The notes: a model not told the origin generated them from the sequence alone. A DNA stretch of 64,000 nucleotides from Malania oleifera (GCF_029873635.1 NC_080420.1:124900958-124964957); one strand, 5' to 3'. Shown: positions 36,672 through 49,673, counted from the stretch's first letter. Numbers and translations are program-made.

Positions 36672-37330
36672 AAGAACTAGTAGTGACGAATCCTATAACC
36701 GTCACTACTAGTGTGAAATGAATTAATTTTTTTTAAAAAAAGAAACTGGTAGTGACGAAGCTTCCAAACCGTCACTACTAATGGACTAATAGTGACGAAC
36801 ATGACAAACCATCACTACTAGTTTAAAATAAATTTATTTTATTTATTAAAATAAAAGAACTAGTAGTGACGAAGCATTCGAATCGTCACTACTAATGGAC
36901 TAATAGTGACGAATATGACAAACCGTCACTACTAGTTTAAAATAAATTTGTTTTATTTATTAAAAGAAAAGAACTAGTAGTGATGAAGCATCTGAACCAT
37001 CATTACTAATGGACTAAAAGTGATGAATATGACAAACCGTCACTACTAGTTTAAAATAAATTTGTTTTATTTGTTAAAAGAAAAGAACTAGTAGTAACGA
37101 AGCATCCGAACCGTCACTACTAATGGACTAATAGTGACAAATATGACAATCCGTCACTACTAGTGAAAAATAAATTTGTTTTATTTATTAAAAGAAAAGA
37201 ACTAGTAGTGATGAAACTTCCCAACTGTCACTACTAATGGACTAATAGTGACGAATATTCCAAACCATCACTACTAATGAAAAATAAATTTGTTTTATTT
37301 ATTAATACAATAAAAGTTCCTTTTAGTGAC
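36672..37330. repeat. CACTA subterminal hairpin repeats (about 113 bp period)
   Basis: Five to six units starting with AGAACTAGTAGTGACGAA-like sequence (near 36673, 36744, 36856, 36969, 37083 and 37196), mostly 113-114 bp apart. Each unit holds two inverted pairs, TAGTAGTGACG with CGTCACTACTA and TAATAGTGACGA with CGTCACTACTAG. A shorter series with the same core continues to about 37600. Confidence 0.85.
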
Positions 37331-37620
37331 GCATTGGAATTGTCACCAATACCCAATATAATCGTCGCTAATTGTTTTTCGGGACAGTTTTCGCTCGAAA
37401 AGTGCTTTCCCGCATTGGTTTGAGTGGGGAAACTGGAGTATTAGTGACGGATGAAATTTCGTCACTAATACTGCACTTCTAGTGATGGATGAAATTTCGT
37501 CACTAATAATCGAACTATTAGTGACGTTTCTAAAAAACTGTCACTCATACTGCACTTTTGGTGACGAAATTTCATCTATCACTAATACTTTTGTAACTAA
37601 AAACCAGTTTTCTTGTAGTG

Positions 37621-38290
37621 AACCCTGAGAACATATTTGAAGCTAATATTTATACCCATTAGGGTTTACAAGATTTGAATTTCAAAATAGGAAAGTTTGC
37701 AGTAAATCTCACGCACAAGATTGTTGTTGTCGACCAAGTCGCACCCATCCTTTCCCCTGGTCGCATCTTGGTTGAGGCTCATGGGAAATTAGGAATTCAA
37801 ACTTCAAAATCTTCGACCTAGTCACGCCACAGAGTCTTGCTAGTCGAGCTGTTGGTGGAGATCTGCAAGATCTCAACTTCAGTTTAGCTTCAGGAACTCG
37901 ACTTGGTCACCCCTAAGGGTCACTTGGTCGATCACTTGGTCGAACCTTGCAGCATTTCTTCTTCAGTCTAAATCTTGGAGTCTGTAGCTTATGACCTGGT
38001 CGCCCCTTGTTTTGTTGGTCACACCACATGGTCGAACATAGTCTTCTTCTCTTTTGATGTGTTTCGAGGCTCTAGGGGCTTAGCTGAGCAGTTGCTTTAA
38101 GCTTTGAGCTTTCCAATTGCTCCCTTGACTTCTCGTAATGCTTAACTCATCGATTTTAACTTGTTTTTCCTGAAACACGAACAAACCTTATATAACTCGG
38201 AACTATGTTAACAAAGGGTATATACAAGATAAAAGAAAACAAAACAAAAGTAAATGGGGACCTAAAATAGTACATTTTAGGGTCTCATCA
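37621..38290 (-). repeat. LTR fragment of the outermost nested element
   Basis: On the minus strand the LTR starts TGATGAGACCC (plus end 38290), right after a purine tract (AGTTGGAGGTTG, 38291-38302). It is cut at 37621 by the CACTA end. A minus-strand TATAAATA lies at 37647-37654, with a cluster of CTTGGTCG/CCTGGTCG words upstream at about 37728-38034. Confidence 0.65.
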
Positions 38291-40310
38291 CAACCTCCAA
38301 CTTACACTTTGCTAGTCCTCGAGCAAAACAAAAACTAAGAAAACTACAAAATCCTAACTACCTCCTCTTTCATGGGAAACACGGTTGCATTTACTATATA
38401 CAACAAGGCTTTAAACCCTTAGGTTGATCCTAGTGGACGAGTTGTAGTTTCGTGAGGGTTTCCAAGGCAATACCCACAAACACCAATATCAGTGAATATC
38501 AGATAAGATAACATACGACACAGTCATGCCATTTCACATATAAGAATAAGACCTAATTACACACAGGCTCTTTCATACATAACTTCATTATACACACACT
38601 CCGTAATGAATTACTCATGCAAGTCTCAACAATGCATAGTCATCATGAAAAGCATAACTTACATAGAATCAACCAGCAATTCCAATTCAGAGTTAATATC
38701 ATCATGTAAATTCAAGTATGGATAGGCATAATCACAAAGTATGTGTGAAGTGAATGATTCGTCACACTCAGGATACACTTAGATACCTATAGAACGGTTG
38801 TTGTGACTCAACCTCACTGGTATAACCTAAAAAACACCCAAGAAGATAGGTTCACTCTCATATGTATGGAAGAATGTCATGATCAAACATCCCACATATT
38901 TTGAAGAACTGATGCTAAAAATGGAGTAAACTAGTCTCATAAGAATGGGATCCAACCTATTAATGAGGTGTTAGGTCCTTCACCCTAGATCCTTCTCACC
39001 TACTCGCTACATCCAACTAAGACCACCCTAGATTGAACTATTTATAGAGCAAGCATGAGTACATCTTAAGCATTGGATAGCTGAAGAATCTTCATACGTG
39101 TAAAGGATGGTGTGTTGTGTCCCTATCTTGACCCTTTTGTAATTGGAGCAGTTATTCTACGTATTTTTCATATTTTTTTTCTACTCATTCTTTTATGCAT
39201 TTTTCTTTCATGGTCAGCTAGGACAATTTTCACAACTTTTACGTCTTCATACCTCCGAAAGGGAATTAGGCTTAAAAAGGAGTCCATGAATTAAGTCTAT
39301 CTCTAGGAGTGGCTCAATTTTCACGTTTTGAGTAGGCTACAGGACCTAGGTTTGTATCTCCCCACTAGATATCACCTCTAGGCTAGCAAGTGCAAGAACT
39401 GAGACTAGCGAGCAAAGAAAATCCAAAAAAAGAAAGTTGAGTTCCGTGAATTCAGAGTTTGACGTCAACAACTCAAGAAATAAACAAAAGGCTCAATAGT
39501 ACCTCACAAGGTGTCATAGTCGCCACTGTTGTTCTCTCATTGCTTTCAAGGAACACTATGTGCTACAAATCACGTGAAAGTGCATCCTAGCCTTTTGAAA
39601 TACCATGTGAAAAGAAGAACTTACACAACCATATTTACACGAATGAATCATTAGTCAATCCTCATAGAGTCAGAAAAGTAATGTATTGGCTATATTATAT
39701 GAAACTACAAATAAGCAACTCACTACATTGTTAGTGAGCATGACAAGGTCATATAAATGATACACATATGCATATAACATGTAGGTAATATAAAGGTATG
39801 TAAAGGGTATAAACAGTGTTAACATGTCATGAAACAAGTGATGTTTATTGAAAAATCTTAAAAATTGTCATTTATGTGCTTAAAATGTGTCATGTAGTGT
39901 TTTCCTACCCCCTACCCCCAACTTAAAACTTTATTGTCCCTACTGAAGTGTGGAAAGAAAGAACCTGGAATGCATGGGAGAGGAAACACTGCATAGTGCT
40001 ATTAAAATCAATCAGTGTACTTGTGTATGGAACAACCATAAAATCTAGAAATAGACAGAGCATGCAGTGATACACTAAAACAAAAAAGTTATGTGAATAC
40101 CAAAAGCACCATGTATTTCATTATTAATGCAGCACAATGTATATGTAGAATGTCAAAGCACGAGTACAGCCCTATCAAAAGCATAGTGACAATAAAGAAA
40201 ATACAAAATAAGAGAAAAGACAAGAAAATAAAACACAAAGTATGCATCGGTACGGTACATATGCAGAAAGCATAAACACAACAGATAGATTCTACACATC
40301 TAGCCCTATC
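38291..40310 (-). other. 3' non-coding region of the outer LTR element
   Basis: No ORF of note. Minus-strand TTTTGCTCGAGGACTAGC at 38311-38328, followed by the purine tract, is the kind of phrase found before the 3' LTR in Athila/Tat-like and LARD elements of plants. A similar phrase (GGGACTAGC, then GTTGGAGG) precedes the right LTR of the Athila-like element at 58030-58059. Confidence 0.5.
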
Positions 40311-40642
40311 CTATTCCTCCTCCGTGGAACTACCAGTTTCATAAGCAGAATCGCTACCCCCTAAGTCACCTGAGGCATCAGATAGAGTACCAGCGTCAGA
40401 CTGGCAAGCCTCGATAGAATGTGTAGTACTCAAAGTAGCTTCTTCCTCCTCAGAAACATTACCAGACACAGTTGGCAAAGCAGGTGAAGCTGCGGGAGAT
40501 GGCACACGAGCAGGGACCTTAGGACTGGCATAGGTGCTTCCGGTGGCGTAGATGAAATAGATGGTGGGAAAATGTCCCTAGGAAGAGTTCCACTGTATCC
40601 CCTGACGGTGGGAGGTGGTCGTACCTGAAGAGGCACTAAGAG
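40311..40642 (-). pseudogene. Outer element ORF, C-terminal piece
   Basis: Minus-strand open stretch ending in TAG at 40311-40313. The tail is Ser/Glu/Asp-rich (EEEEATLSTTHS, SDASGDLGGSDSAYETGSS). It is the downstream end of the ORF resumed at 60087 on the other side of the 19.4 kb Athila-like insertion; the CCTTG target duplication marks the join. Confidence 0.55.
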
Positions 40643-40647
40643 CCTTG

Positions 40648-41400
40648 TGATTACATGCTTAAATTGCATAATTAGGTGTTTTAATTCATGTATTATGAAT
40701 TATATTTTTAATTAAATGCCTAATTAATCTCAATAAATTAACATTGAGTCATATTTATAACATTTGGGTTTTATTGAGTAATTTATGAATTTTTGATGTT
40801 TTTTATCACTGGGCAATTATTGGAAACAAAAATCGACACTACTTCGTATTGTAGGTGTAACTTTCTCTTTCGAGCTCCAATCGAGATGATTCAAAATATG
40901 GGGAAATCAAAGGAAATTATCTACGAATTTTGTGTTTTGAACTTTGAGAGATATGAGCTTTAAGATGGTCGAAATCGGACTTGTTCGCTAGGGGGCAGAA
41001 ACCTAAAATGGAAGGAACAAATAAAGAAAAAAGATAAAATAAACTTGATTTGACCCAGCCATGCAGTTGGGACCATTCCTCGTACGCTAGTAGTAGCTAG
41101 AGTAAAGCAAAAAAGAAACAATAGCTAGGGAGCCCATGCTGAGCAAGGACACCAAAAGCAAGCCCATGAGTGAGAACCAAAATTGGAATTGAAAAAAAGA
41201 AGGGAGCAGGCCTTTGAGATGTTGGGCTGAGTTGTGTGTGTATATGTTGGAGCCCATGAGGCATGCAAATGGGTCTTTGAAGTGGCTAGAACCAAAATGG
41301 AATAAATAAAAAAAAGAGTAAGGTCGGGTCTTTGATGTGACCCAGCCATGCAAGCTAACAATAGGCAGCCCGTGTGTGTGTGTGAGTAGTGCTTGGAAGC

Positions 41401-41465
<65 letters not shown>

Positions 41466-42731
41466 GAGGGACTTTCTAAAATGCAAAAAAGCGGCTGGCC
41501 GTGTATACAATGCTAAGGGAGGTGCGCTGGCAGCAGCTAGAGTAGGTGGCTAGGAGGGAAATGAAAAGTAAAAGAAAAAGAAAGGGATGCTAGGGTCAAA
41601 AAGCAAGGGGCTAGGGTTGCTTTGGGGGGTTTTTTCTTTTTTTTAGGAGGCAATAAAGGGTTTTTGGGGGGAGTGTTGTTGCATGTGGGGGGTCTCCTAT
41701 TGGAGCTGCACCACACACAGCTAGTGGAGAAGCTCCTCACGGCCAGCCAATCTCCATCTCCATTTCTCCTCTCCTCTCTTCTCTCTCTCCCTCTCTCATT
41801 CTCTTTCTTGTATTTATTATTATTTACTTGTATTTTGTTATGTTAATGTCATTTTAAATTCATTGTTGGAGCTTGATGTATTATTTTAGTTTAATGTCAA
41901 TTTAAAATACCTTGTTGGAACTTGTTGTTTATTGATTTACTTTAATTTCATATTGATTATCTTGTTAGTTTATATCTATTTTTAATTTCACTTTATTTGA
42001 GACTCTTAATTATTATTGTGTTTTAGTAGGTTTTTTTCCATTTAAGTAGTTAAGATATTGAGTTTATTTTTGTTCAAATTTATTGTTGGGTTGAATTTAA
42101 TTTCTGTTCACATTATTGATGGAACTATTGTCTCTATGTGAAGTTGATGTTGGGATAATTACTGTGTTTGTTTGGGTTAAGATAATTAGTGATGTTGGGA
42201 TAATTTCTACTCACATTTTTTATTTGAGATAATTAGTGTGTTTGCTTTTTTTCACTGTAGTTCTTCACTTTAACATTACTTTAATGATTGTTTAAGTTTA
42301 GTAACTTGCTTGAGTTATTTCTATTGAGAGTTTAGTCTTTTTCATTTAAAGTTAGCGTCAAGACTAAATGATTGGTCTGTCATTAGTGTGTTGAAATTAA
42401 ATATTTGTTTAAGTTAATTGAGGTCTTAGCTTTGATTTATTATTTGAATGTAAATTTTGTGAGTTTTCGGTTGATTTTGTGCGCTTTAGGTTCATAGTTT
42501 AGATGTTGTTTGTTTCAATTCCGTCATAAATATTTCAAAACCCCAAAGATTTTGAATCTGAACCATGTTCAGTAAAATTGTTTTCTTATCTTCTTTTTCC
42601 TATTTTGCACTGGTTTAAAACTAATCTAAATTCCCCGTAGAGACGATGTGGCCTATTTGGGCTAATTATTACACGACGTAGCTCCTATACTTGAGATAGC
42701 CCTAGTGCTACTCATTTTTATTCGTGAGTCA
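40648..42731 (+). repeat. Left LTR of Athila-like element
   Basis: Closely matches 58060-60081 over its length, with TG...CA ends. A compound microsatellite (GA)n(GT)n at 41404-41462 is 59 bp here but only about 22 bp at the matching place in the right LTR (near 58813). No palindromic word cluster is seen in this LTR. Confidence 0.85.
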
Positions 42732-42827
42732 AGTTTTTGGCGCCATTGCCGGGGAATGTTAGTTTTAGTTTCAAACTAGTGTTTTTCCCATTATTTTTAT
42801 TTTTCTCATGAAAAAAAAGGAAAAAAA

Positions 42828-43272
42828 ATGAGTTTTAAAGAAAATATGGCTGCACCTACACAACACAATCTTATGGAGTTTTTGTTGCCTACATGCATCA
42901 CTGCACCATTTTACACTGTTTTATCTGATAACACACTTAATTTCATGACTCAGAGTGGGAGAACGTCATTGATACCTCAGTTCTACGAAATGGAATCCGA
43001 GTGTCCTTATCGACACCTGACGGAGTTTGAGTTGACTTGCAATATTTTTTTCCCTAGTGCTAGAATTGATGAATTTACTAGACTTCGTTTATTTACTTCC
43101 TCTTTGAAGGATAGAGCGAAGATGTAGTTTAATTCTTTGATGCCTCATTTTATCTCTAATTAGGCTGATATGGAATGTGAATTTCTGTATAAATTTTTTT
43201 CCTCATAGAAAACTCAATTTTTGCGGGAACAAATAAGTCAATTCAAGTATGCACCCCATTATCAGTCGTCAT
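42828..43272 (+). pseudogene. Athila-like Gag remnant
   Basis: Begins 96 bp after the left LTR. The frame runs MSFKENMAAPTQHN, then CPYRHLTEFELTC and ARIDEFTRLRLFTSSLKDRA, a stop at 43125-43127, then FNSLMPHF and, after a further stop, LREQISQFK. This order matches plant gypsy Gag, where the sequence after SSLKDRA reads KTW-NSLP; the TAG stop replaces that Trp. It is cut at 43272 by a solo LTR. Confidence 0.65.
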
Positions 43273-45073
43273 TGTTGGCCTAATAAGGCTTACAATTCTT
43301 ATTTTGATGATAACAAATCAATGATGTGTTTAATATGGTTCAAGTGAAAGTTTTTCAGGAAAGTGACAAAGCTCAAGTGCATAAGGAAGCCAATGGATTA
43401 CAAAGAATTCTTGAAGAACATAATAAAACTTATGGATTACAAAGAGCATGAGGAATAAAGTTATACTGGTGAAAAGCTCAAAGAAAAGATTGAAACCACA
43501 AAGATGATAGAAGAACAAGATTGAAGATTAAAGAATTATATTTTTCGAGGATGTTCTAAATGTAAGTACTTCAAAGTAAATTTCAAGTATAAGTTTATTT
43601 GAAGCTCTCAAGTAATTCAGAAATATTTTTTTGAATACTTTAAAGAATATTTTTATAATCAATGAAAAGAAAGGGTTTTTGAAAAAGAAAAACTTTTTAA
43701 AGAAGGGCCAGGCGACTGCCATGATGTGGTAGGCGACTGCCAAATTAAGTGAACGGTTTTTTTCAAAAAGTTAATAGCTAGACAGGCGACTGCCTAAACT
43801 TGTCAGGCACCTGCGTGAACAAGCCAGACGACTACCTTGGTTCTGGCAGGCGACTTCCAGCATTCTATGTTGAGAGTTTGTTTTGTGACAGGCGACTACC
43901 AAGTCGTGGCAGGCGACTGCCACTCGAACGTTGGCATTAAATCTCTCAACGGGAAGATTTTTTAAACCACGTTTTGGACATAATTATTTTAAAATACTTG
44001 GAAACTATTTTAAGGAAACTTTGGGAGTAATGAATGGCTTCTAAACATCTATAAATAGCACCAATCTTCAAAGGTTTTTAACATTAAGCAATATTCAAAG
44101 GTTTTTGAAATTAAGCAATCTTCAAAGGTTTTTAGATCAAGCACCCTTCAAAGGTTTTTAGATCAAGCAATTTTCAAAGGTTTTGAGATCAAGCAATCTT
44201 CAAGCATTCAAAGTTCTCAAAGGATCTCAAACTATCTTGTGTTCAAACTACTGATTTGCTACTGATTTATACTTTGAAGCAAAGCTTTCAAAAGTTAGAA
44301 TCTTTCATCTTTTGAAAATTATTTGGTGATTCATACTAAGTATTGAGCTTCAAATTCTTTTATATTTGAATTACTTTGAAGTATCATTGTGCTGATTATT
44401 GTACTAATCTACTCTACTGTGAGAGTTTTTCTTTTGTACACAAAATCTCTTTGTCTTGATTTTTAGGCGATTCAGAGCTGTTGAATCGTTGGACCAAATG
44501 AGGGACGGGCTCTAGCCTAAGAGAAGGAGTGGTTGTAAACAGGTGTTGTTCCACCCGGTAACGGAACTGATATAGTGGAACCCTTTGGTGTTTTGCCAAG
44601 GGCGAGGACGTAGGCTGTGTTGAAGCCAAACCTCGTAAAAATCTTGTGTCTTTCTCTTTGCTTTACTTTATATTCTTTTCTTGTTATTGTTGTATGGTTT
44701 AAAAGTACAGGTTGCAGTTTTTTTAAAGTGAGAAAAAAACAAAGATACTTGATATTTAGAAAGTACGTTTTGATTAACCGTTTGCGGAAACCCAAAAGGG
44801 AGTACGTTGGTTAATCTGCGAAAATCTTGATCAAAACAAGAGCATACTAAAAGCTTACAGGGATCTCAACAAAAGCTCTAATATTCTTGGTTGAGTGATT
44901 GAATTACTTTTATTTCATTAATTGACTTGTGAATTTAAATTTCTATATTTTTAAGTGTGATTATCATTTATCTATTATGTTTTCTGGGTATTAAAATCAA
45001 AAGCTTAAAAATCATTAAAATTTAAAAGAATCCAATTCACCCCCCCCCCTCTTGGAAGCTATTCCTTATTTCA
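43273..45073 (+). mobile_element. Solo LTR with TSD GTCAT
   Basis: TGTTGGCCTAATAAGG at 43273 to CCTTATTTCA at 45073 (1801 bp), with GTCAT on both sides (43268-43272 and 45074-45078). It shares start, end and a long internal block (GTTCCACCC..., GCCAAGGGCGAGGACGTAGG, CCTCGTAAAAATC) with the LTR at 61496-63865. TATAAATA at 44050-44057. The CAATTCACCCCCC phrase near its 3' end links it to the copia-like group. Confidence 0.85.
43708..43921. repeat. GGCAGGCGACTGCC word cluster
   Basis: About seven copies of a word around GGCAGGCGACTGCC, whose arms GGCAG/CTGCC can pair, with decayed forms such as CAGGCGACTACC. It ends about 130 bp upstream of TATAAATA at 44050. Confidence 0.85.
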
Positions 45074-45078
45074 GTCAT

Positions 45079-45670
45079 ATCATCAGGCTGTCTTTCAACA
45101 TCAATATCAGCCACAACAGATCTCTTAGAGCTATGCATCTCGAGGATTTCAAACTATTGTAGCACCTACTCCACTAGAGAAGTCTCTTGAGGATACACTT
45201 CATCAATATATGCAAACCATGAATGAATTATGAGCACGAAGTTGAATATCTTAAAAAAAGGGGAATTTTTGGTAAAACCTCAGCCTAATCCTCAAGAATA
45301 CCAACAGCAACAAATATATAATGTTTCTCTTGAGGCAGCGGAGGCCGTTATTATTTCGAGAAGAGGAAAAGAAGTTTCCCAACCTGAGATGCTCATCGAC
45401 AGACAAACAGTTGTCCCAGCACCTGAAGTTACAACTAAGACAGATAAAACCCAAGAAAAATCAGAGGAAGCAAGCCTAGAAGTGAAGAAGTCAGTTAATG
45501 AGGAGATCGAGACTAATAAGGAGTACCAACCTGTGGTACCTTATTCTCATAGATTGGCAACCGTGGAACCGTCTCTCCTGACTGGAGTAAATATCAAGGA
45601 GTGCAATGCTGAAACAAATCTCCGCAGTGGTAAGGTGACTAGTACACTAGATAGGGAGGTTAAGCAGAAT
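45079..45670 (+). pseudogene. Athila-like element ORF, first part
   Basis: Sequence resumes after the solo LTR with the Gln-rich end of Gag, then an open frame from about 45230. Visible are a Gln-rich segment (PQEYQQQQIY), a charged region and VVPYSHRLA. The chromovirus at 45671 interrupts it. The frame continues without shift at 56509 once the insert and one AGAAT copy are ignored, to a stop at 56854-56856. Function unknown; it is not a pol domain. Confidence 0.5.
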
Positions 45671-47208
45671 TGTAACAACCTCAAATTCCTTAGTATAAAA
45701 TGTAACATAATAAATAGAAAAGTCAACCCGAACCTGTGGGTAACGGGGACACCTGTTAATCACAGCGGAAACCTAAGTAGCAGTAAATATAAAATCTCAT
45801 TCATCCAACCACAAAACATAATACCAAAGTTTACTACATCATCAAAATACTGTATTTTATATAACTTCCAAAACATCAAAATAACTCTAGGATCATACAA
45901 CAAAATCTTGTGATCCTAGATCAAAGCTTACTCTTCTAGCAGGGAAGCTCAACTCACTCAACGGCGGCCACGACCTTCCAGTCTCTTAGGGTCTCCTAAA
46001 AAATTAATTAGGTTCAGGGGTGAGACACATCTCAGTAAGGGAAAAAAAATTAAATACAGCTGTGCGACAACATGAACATTTAATGCAATTATACATATAC
46101 GTTACATTTCATATATCTGAAAACATTCATCATATCGTACTGAATAATTGTATGCTTTCATATTTTTTAGTAAATCATATCATACATAAAACGTCTGTTA
46201 TAACTAATAATACTAAAAACATACTCAGCATGAATAGCTAGCTAATGTCATGTATTACGCCCTATGATGGGTTGTGCAGCCCGAAGGCAGGACCCGACAA
46301 TGGCTGGCCGACCACTGCCGAGTCAAAAATGTCGGTAAGTACGATGGGCCCACCACACCCTGGTCCGAGCTGCTAGGTGGACGTTCACACTCTACTAAAA
46401 GCCACATCGACTATCCATCTCCCACCCCCTCGTGGGATGGTTAGCACTAATCTGATCAAAAACATCTGATCTATAAGCTACGGTACCGTGCTCCTGAACT
46501 GAACTAAACTAACATCTGGGTTCTAATAACATATAATACGTGATAATATAGCATCTTTCATAATTTCATCAATACGGCCTCGCGCCGAACATTTCATAAA
46601 TACGGCCTCGTGCCGATTGTCTCATAAGTACAGCCTCGCGCTAAAATCATACATAAATACGGCCTCGCACCGAAATCATTTCGTATACATATATATATCA
46701 CTCTGAAAATAATCAATTTGTTATATATTTTCAACATCATAATGTACTATATTCTTTCATAATTTCTCAAAACATATTCCATTCGTATCATTGTCATATC
46801 ATGATATTCTTCCATGTAAAATAATATTCATGTCACACATTTGCTGTATAAAACCATACATTGCATTCTAAAGTCATCGTTTCTGGCATCTCATACATAT
46901 ATATACATTTCAACATAGTAGCAGTATTTTTCTCAAACGTGCATTTCTTCTGTAATCTACAAATATAATACATGCTTTTCAAAAAATAAATTTTCTCATA
47001 ACTAATAATAATTTACATGAAAATAACTGCTTTAATTTATTCCCTTACCAGGCTACTGAGAAAGCCCCTAAAACATCCTGGTCTAACCCCCATAGGATTT
47101 CCTAATCAATACCCTGAAAATGAAAACTCCTAGTATTAAACTTCAGTATTTTCGCGTGTATATCATTTCCTATAACTACCTCAAGACTAGATTTGGTTTA
47201 AAAAGTCG

Positions 47209-48919
47209 TGATTACGTGTCAAAACTGCGTAATTGGGCATCTTAACCTAAATGTCCAAAATTGTCCAATATTTTAATAAAGTATCAAAATCATCATTCTT
47301 GAACTTTATTGCACTATTTATGAAGTTTTGGTAATTTTTTGTTGCAGGAAAAATCTCGGAAACCAAAACTGACACCTGTTTGTATTTTATGCATAACTTT
47401 TCTATATAAGCTCCGATCGAGACGATTCAAATTTCTAGAGAAAGAGGAAAGAATTATCTAAAACTTTTATGTTTTGAGTTTTGCAAGAAACGGGCTTTAA
47501 AAGAGTCAGATTTGCGATGAATAGAGAATGAAAAAATATAACAATTCGGGTCGGGTCTCTTATCCGGGTCGTGGGTTAGGGCAAGCCTCCTCCCTTATTT
47601 ATTCTTTCTTTTTCCCCTGTTCTGGGTGTGCCCTACGCACCACTCTTCTCCCTTCTCTCCCTATCTCTTCTCTTTCTCCCTTGTGTTTTCTTTCTCTCTT
47701 GCTCTCTCCCTCTTTGTTGCTTTCTTTTCCTTTTATCCTCTTAGCTCCCTACTCAGTCTCCCTCCTCGATCTCCTTCTTCCCAAGTCTCCCTCAACTTTC
47801 CCTCATTCCTCTGCAACCACTCTTGCACAACCGAGCAACTCTCCCACGACCAGCATACCATCCAGCCACTGTGAGCACCAGAAGCTGAGCCGTCCTCTGC
47901 TCCTCCTCTCTGCTAGCAGATCCTGCAGTAGAACTACCTCCAACCACCACCCGAGGAGTACCAGAAGTCTTCCTCTGTAGCCTCTGCAACCGAGCCTCCG
48001 GAAGCAGCAGCTTCTTCCAACCACCAGAGCAGACCACACCAGATCAACAGCATCCCAGAGAGCCTTTGCAGCAGCTCCCTTCTTCCCCAACAGCAGCTGC
48101 CACGGCCAGTTCCTCCAATCTGCCAGTACCCGAAAGTTTTCCTACACAGCAGATCCCGGAGTAGCATCAGCAGCAGCTGCATCTGCTGCCATGGCTGAGC
48201 TATCATGCTCTCTCTCTCTCTTCTTTATTCTTTTCTTCTCTTTTTTTTGCTTCAATTGCAACAAAATATTTCTTTTCTCTTCTTTAGTTGCTTATTAGAA
48301 TCTTGAAAGATTGTTTGAATGGGTGTTAAGTTATTTTAATTTGTTTTAGTGGAGTTTAATATTTATTTATTTATGTTTCTTTTAATTAATGTTATTATTA
48401 GATTGGATGGATTTAATTTAACTCCTTTTATTTATTTATTATTCCTTTAGTCCCTTTTATTTATGTTTTTGTTGTGTTTTATTCTCATTTAGGTCAATTG
48501 ATAGTTAAACTTTGGTTCGAGTTCTTGGTTTGTATTAAAGTTTTAGTCTTTTATTCTGTGTTTGAATTTTGTCTGTGTTTCCATTACGTGCTTTAATTCC
48601 ATGATCAATGTTACCATTTTTAATTAGCGCGTGTTTTGATGCTTCCTTAGGTAGATTAGAGTTTCCATTCTTACTCTTTAAATTGAAGCATGCTAGTTTT
48701 AGGACTTTAATTTAAGTTTTTGTTTAAGTCTCCAAAATTTTGAAAAACGCCAAATCTGAACTGAGTTCAGTACCCTTTTTGTTTTTGATTGGATGAACGT
48801 AAAATTTGAGATTAAAACGCATTCCCTGAGGAGACGATCTAGCCCTTGGGCTTAATATTACACGACAGAACTACTATACTTGGGATAGCTTTCGAGCTGC
48901 TCATTTTTTGAGTGAGTCA
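47209..48919 (+). mobile_element. Solo LTR (Athila-like) inside the chromovirus LTR
   Basis: TGATTACGTG at 47209 to GTGAGTCA at 48919 (1711 bp). The insertion limits follow from comparison with the intact LTR, where AAAAGTC is followed directly by TTACCTCAACTC. Flanks are AGTCG (left) and AGTCT (right), a 5 bp duplication with one change. Its ends resemble the LTR at 40648-42731 (TGATTAC; ACACGAC...CTATACTTGGGATAG; GAGTCA), but the middle differs, so it belongs to a related family. Confidence 0.8.
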
Positions 48920-49154
48920 AGTCTTACCTCAACTCAGGGATGATTTCCAACTTGCTTTCACCAACGATCCGCTCCGGCAGATTTGGAGAGAACTTCCATA
49001 GGAGCGTCGTGATGGCTTCAGATTGTCGAACCGGGGGAAATCCAGCCCAAAATCGAAGAGAGCGAGAGAGAGAAAATCGAAGGGAGGAGAGAGAAGGTGA
49101 GAGATTGCTTAGTTTGGAAGTTAAACTTTGGATTTTTAGTATTTATAGGACTAG

Positions 49155-49342
49155 ATTCGTCGACGAGCCATGTCATCTCATCGACGAGTCCTTCAGTAAT
49201 TTCGTCGACAAAACCCATTCCTCGTCGACAAAATTCAATCGGCTCAAAAACCTCTCTCGGTATTTCCTCATCAACGAAATTTGGCTTCTTCGACGTGGCT
49301 CTCTTATGTCCTCGTCGACGAATCCCCTGTGTTCTTCGACAA
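49155..49342. repeat. TCGTCGACGA palindrome cluster (3' LTR copy)
   Basis: Eight or nine full or decayed copies, starting about 8 bp upstream (minus strand) of TATAAATA at 49140-49147. It matches the cluster at 56254-56441 unit by unit. Confidence 0.85.
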
Positions 49343-49673
49343 GTCCTCTGATAATTTCTCTTCCTCTTTATTATTTTAAATACCATTTTTATTCGAGTTG
49401 TCACATTCTCCCCTCCTTATAAAATTTCGTCCTTGAAATTTACTATTTATATAATTCATCATCCCTTATTAGGAAAAATGGTCTACTTATTTTATTACTT
49501 ACCCTCACTTATGGCGGAGGAATACCGTGGTTACATTTCAAGTTCTAGGAGATTACATATACCAAAAGAAAATCCCCCCCCCCTCCCCAAAACTTAAATA
49601 CCGCTTACTAACTAAAGCATTACATGTACCTGCAAAAGAAAACTACACATTTACTTACATTTTCTAATTACAT

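Larger units (their letters stand above)
35301..37620 (-). mobile_element. CACTA transposon remnant, one end intact
   Basis: The right end is a typical CACTA terminus: CACTACAAGAAAACTGG on the minus strand, 37604-37620. Subterminal repeats of TAGTGACG type fill about 36672-37600. On the minus strand, 35301-35590 reads as a broken Ptta/En/Spm-type transposon protein (see separate entry). A GC-rich stretch lies at 36430-36670. The opposite terminus is missing: the element abuts the truncated gypsy RT at about 35300, so at least one deletion joined the two. Confidence 0.75.
45671..49405 (-). repeat. 3' LTR of chromovirus, split by a solo LTR
   Basis: TGTAACAACCTC at 45671 to GAGTTGTCACA at 49405. 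Removing 47209-48919 and one target-site copy gives about 2.02 kb that matches the 5' LTR at 54457-56503 closely. Both contain a series of ATACGGCCTCGCGCCGA-like units near 46570-46680 and 55360-55490. Confidence 0.85.

Noticed and set aside
36672..37330. CRISPR-like regular repeats
   Set aside because: The sequence is a plant nuclear genome; the units are CACTA subterminal repeats with no unique spacers and no cas genes.
47528..48206. Overlapping ORFs of 80-150 codons on both strands
   Set aside because: They lie inside a solo LTR and come from CT-rich leader-like sequence; no protein family resembles them.
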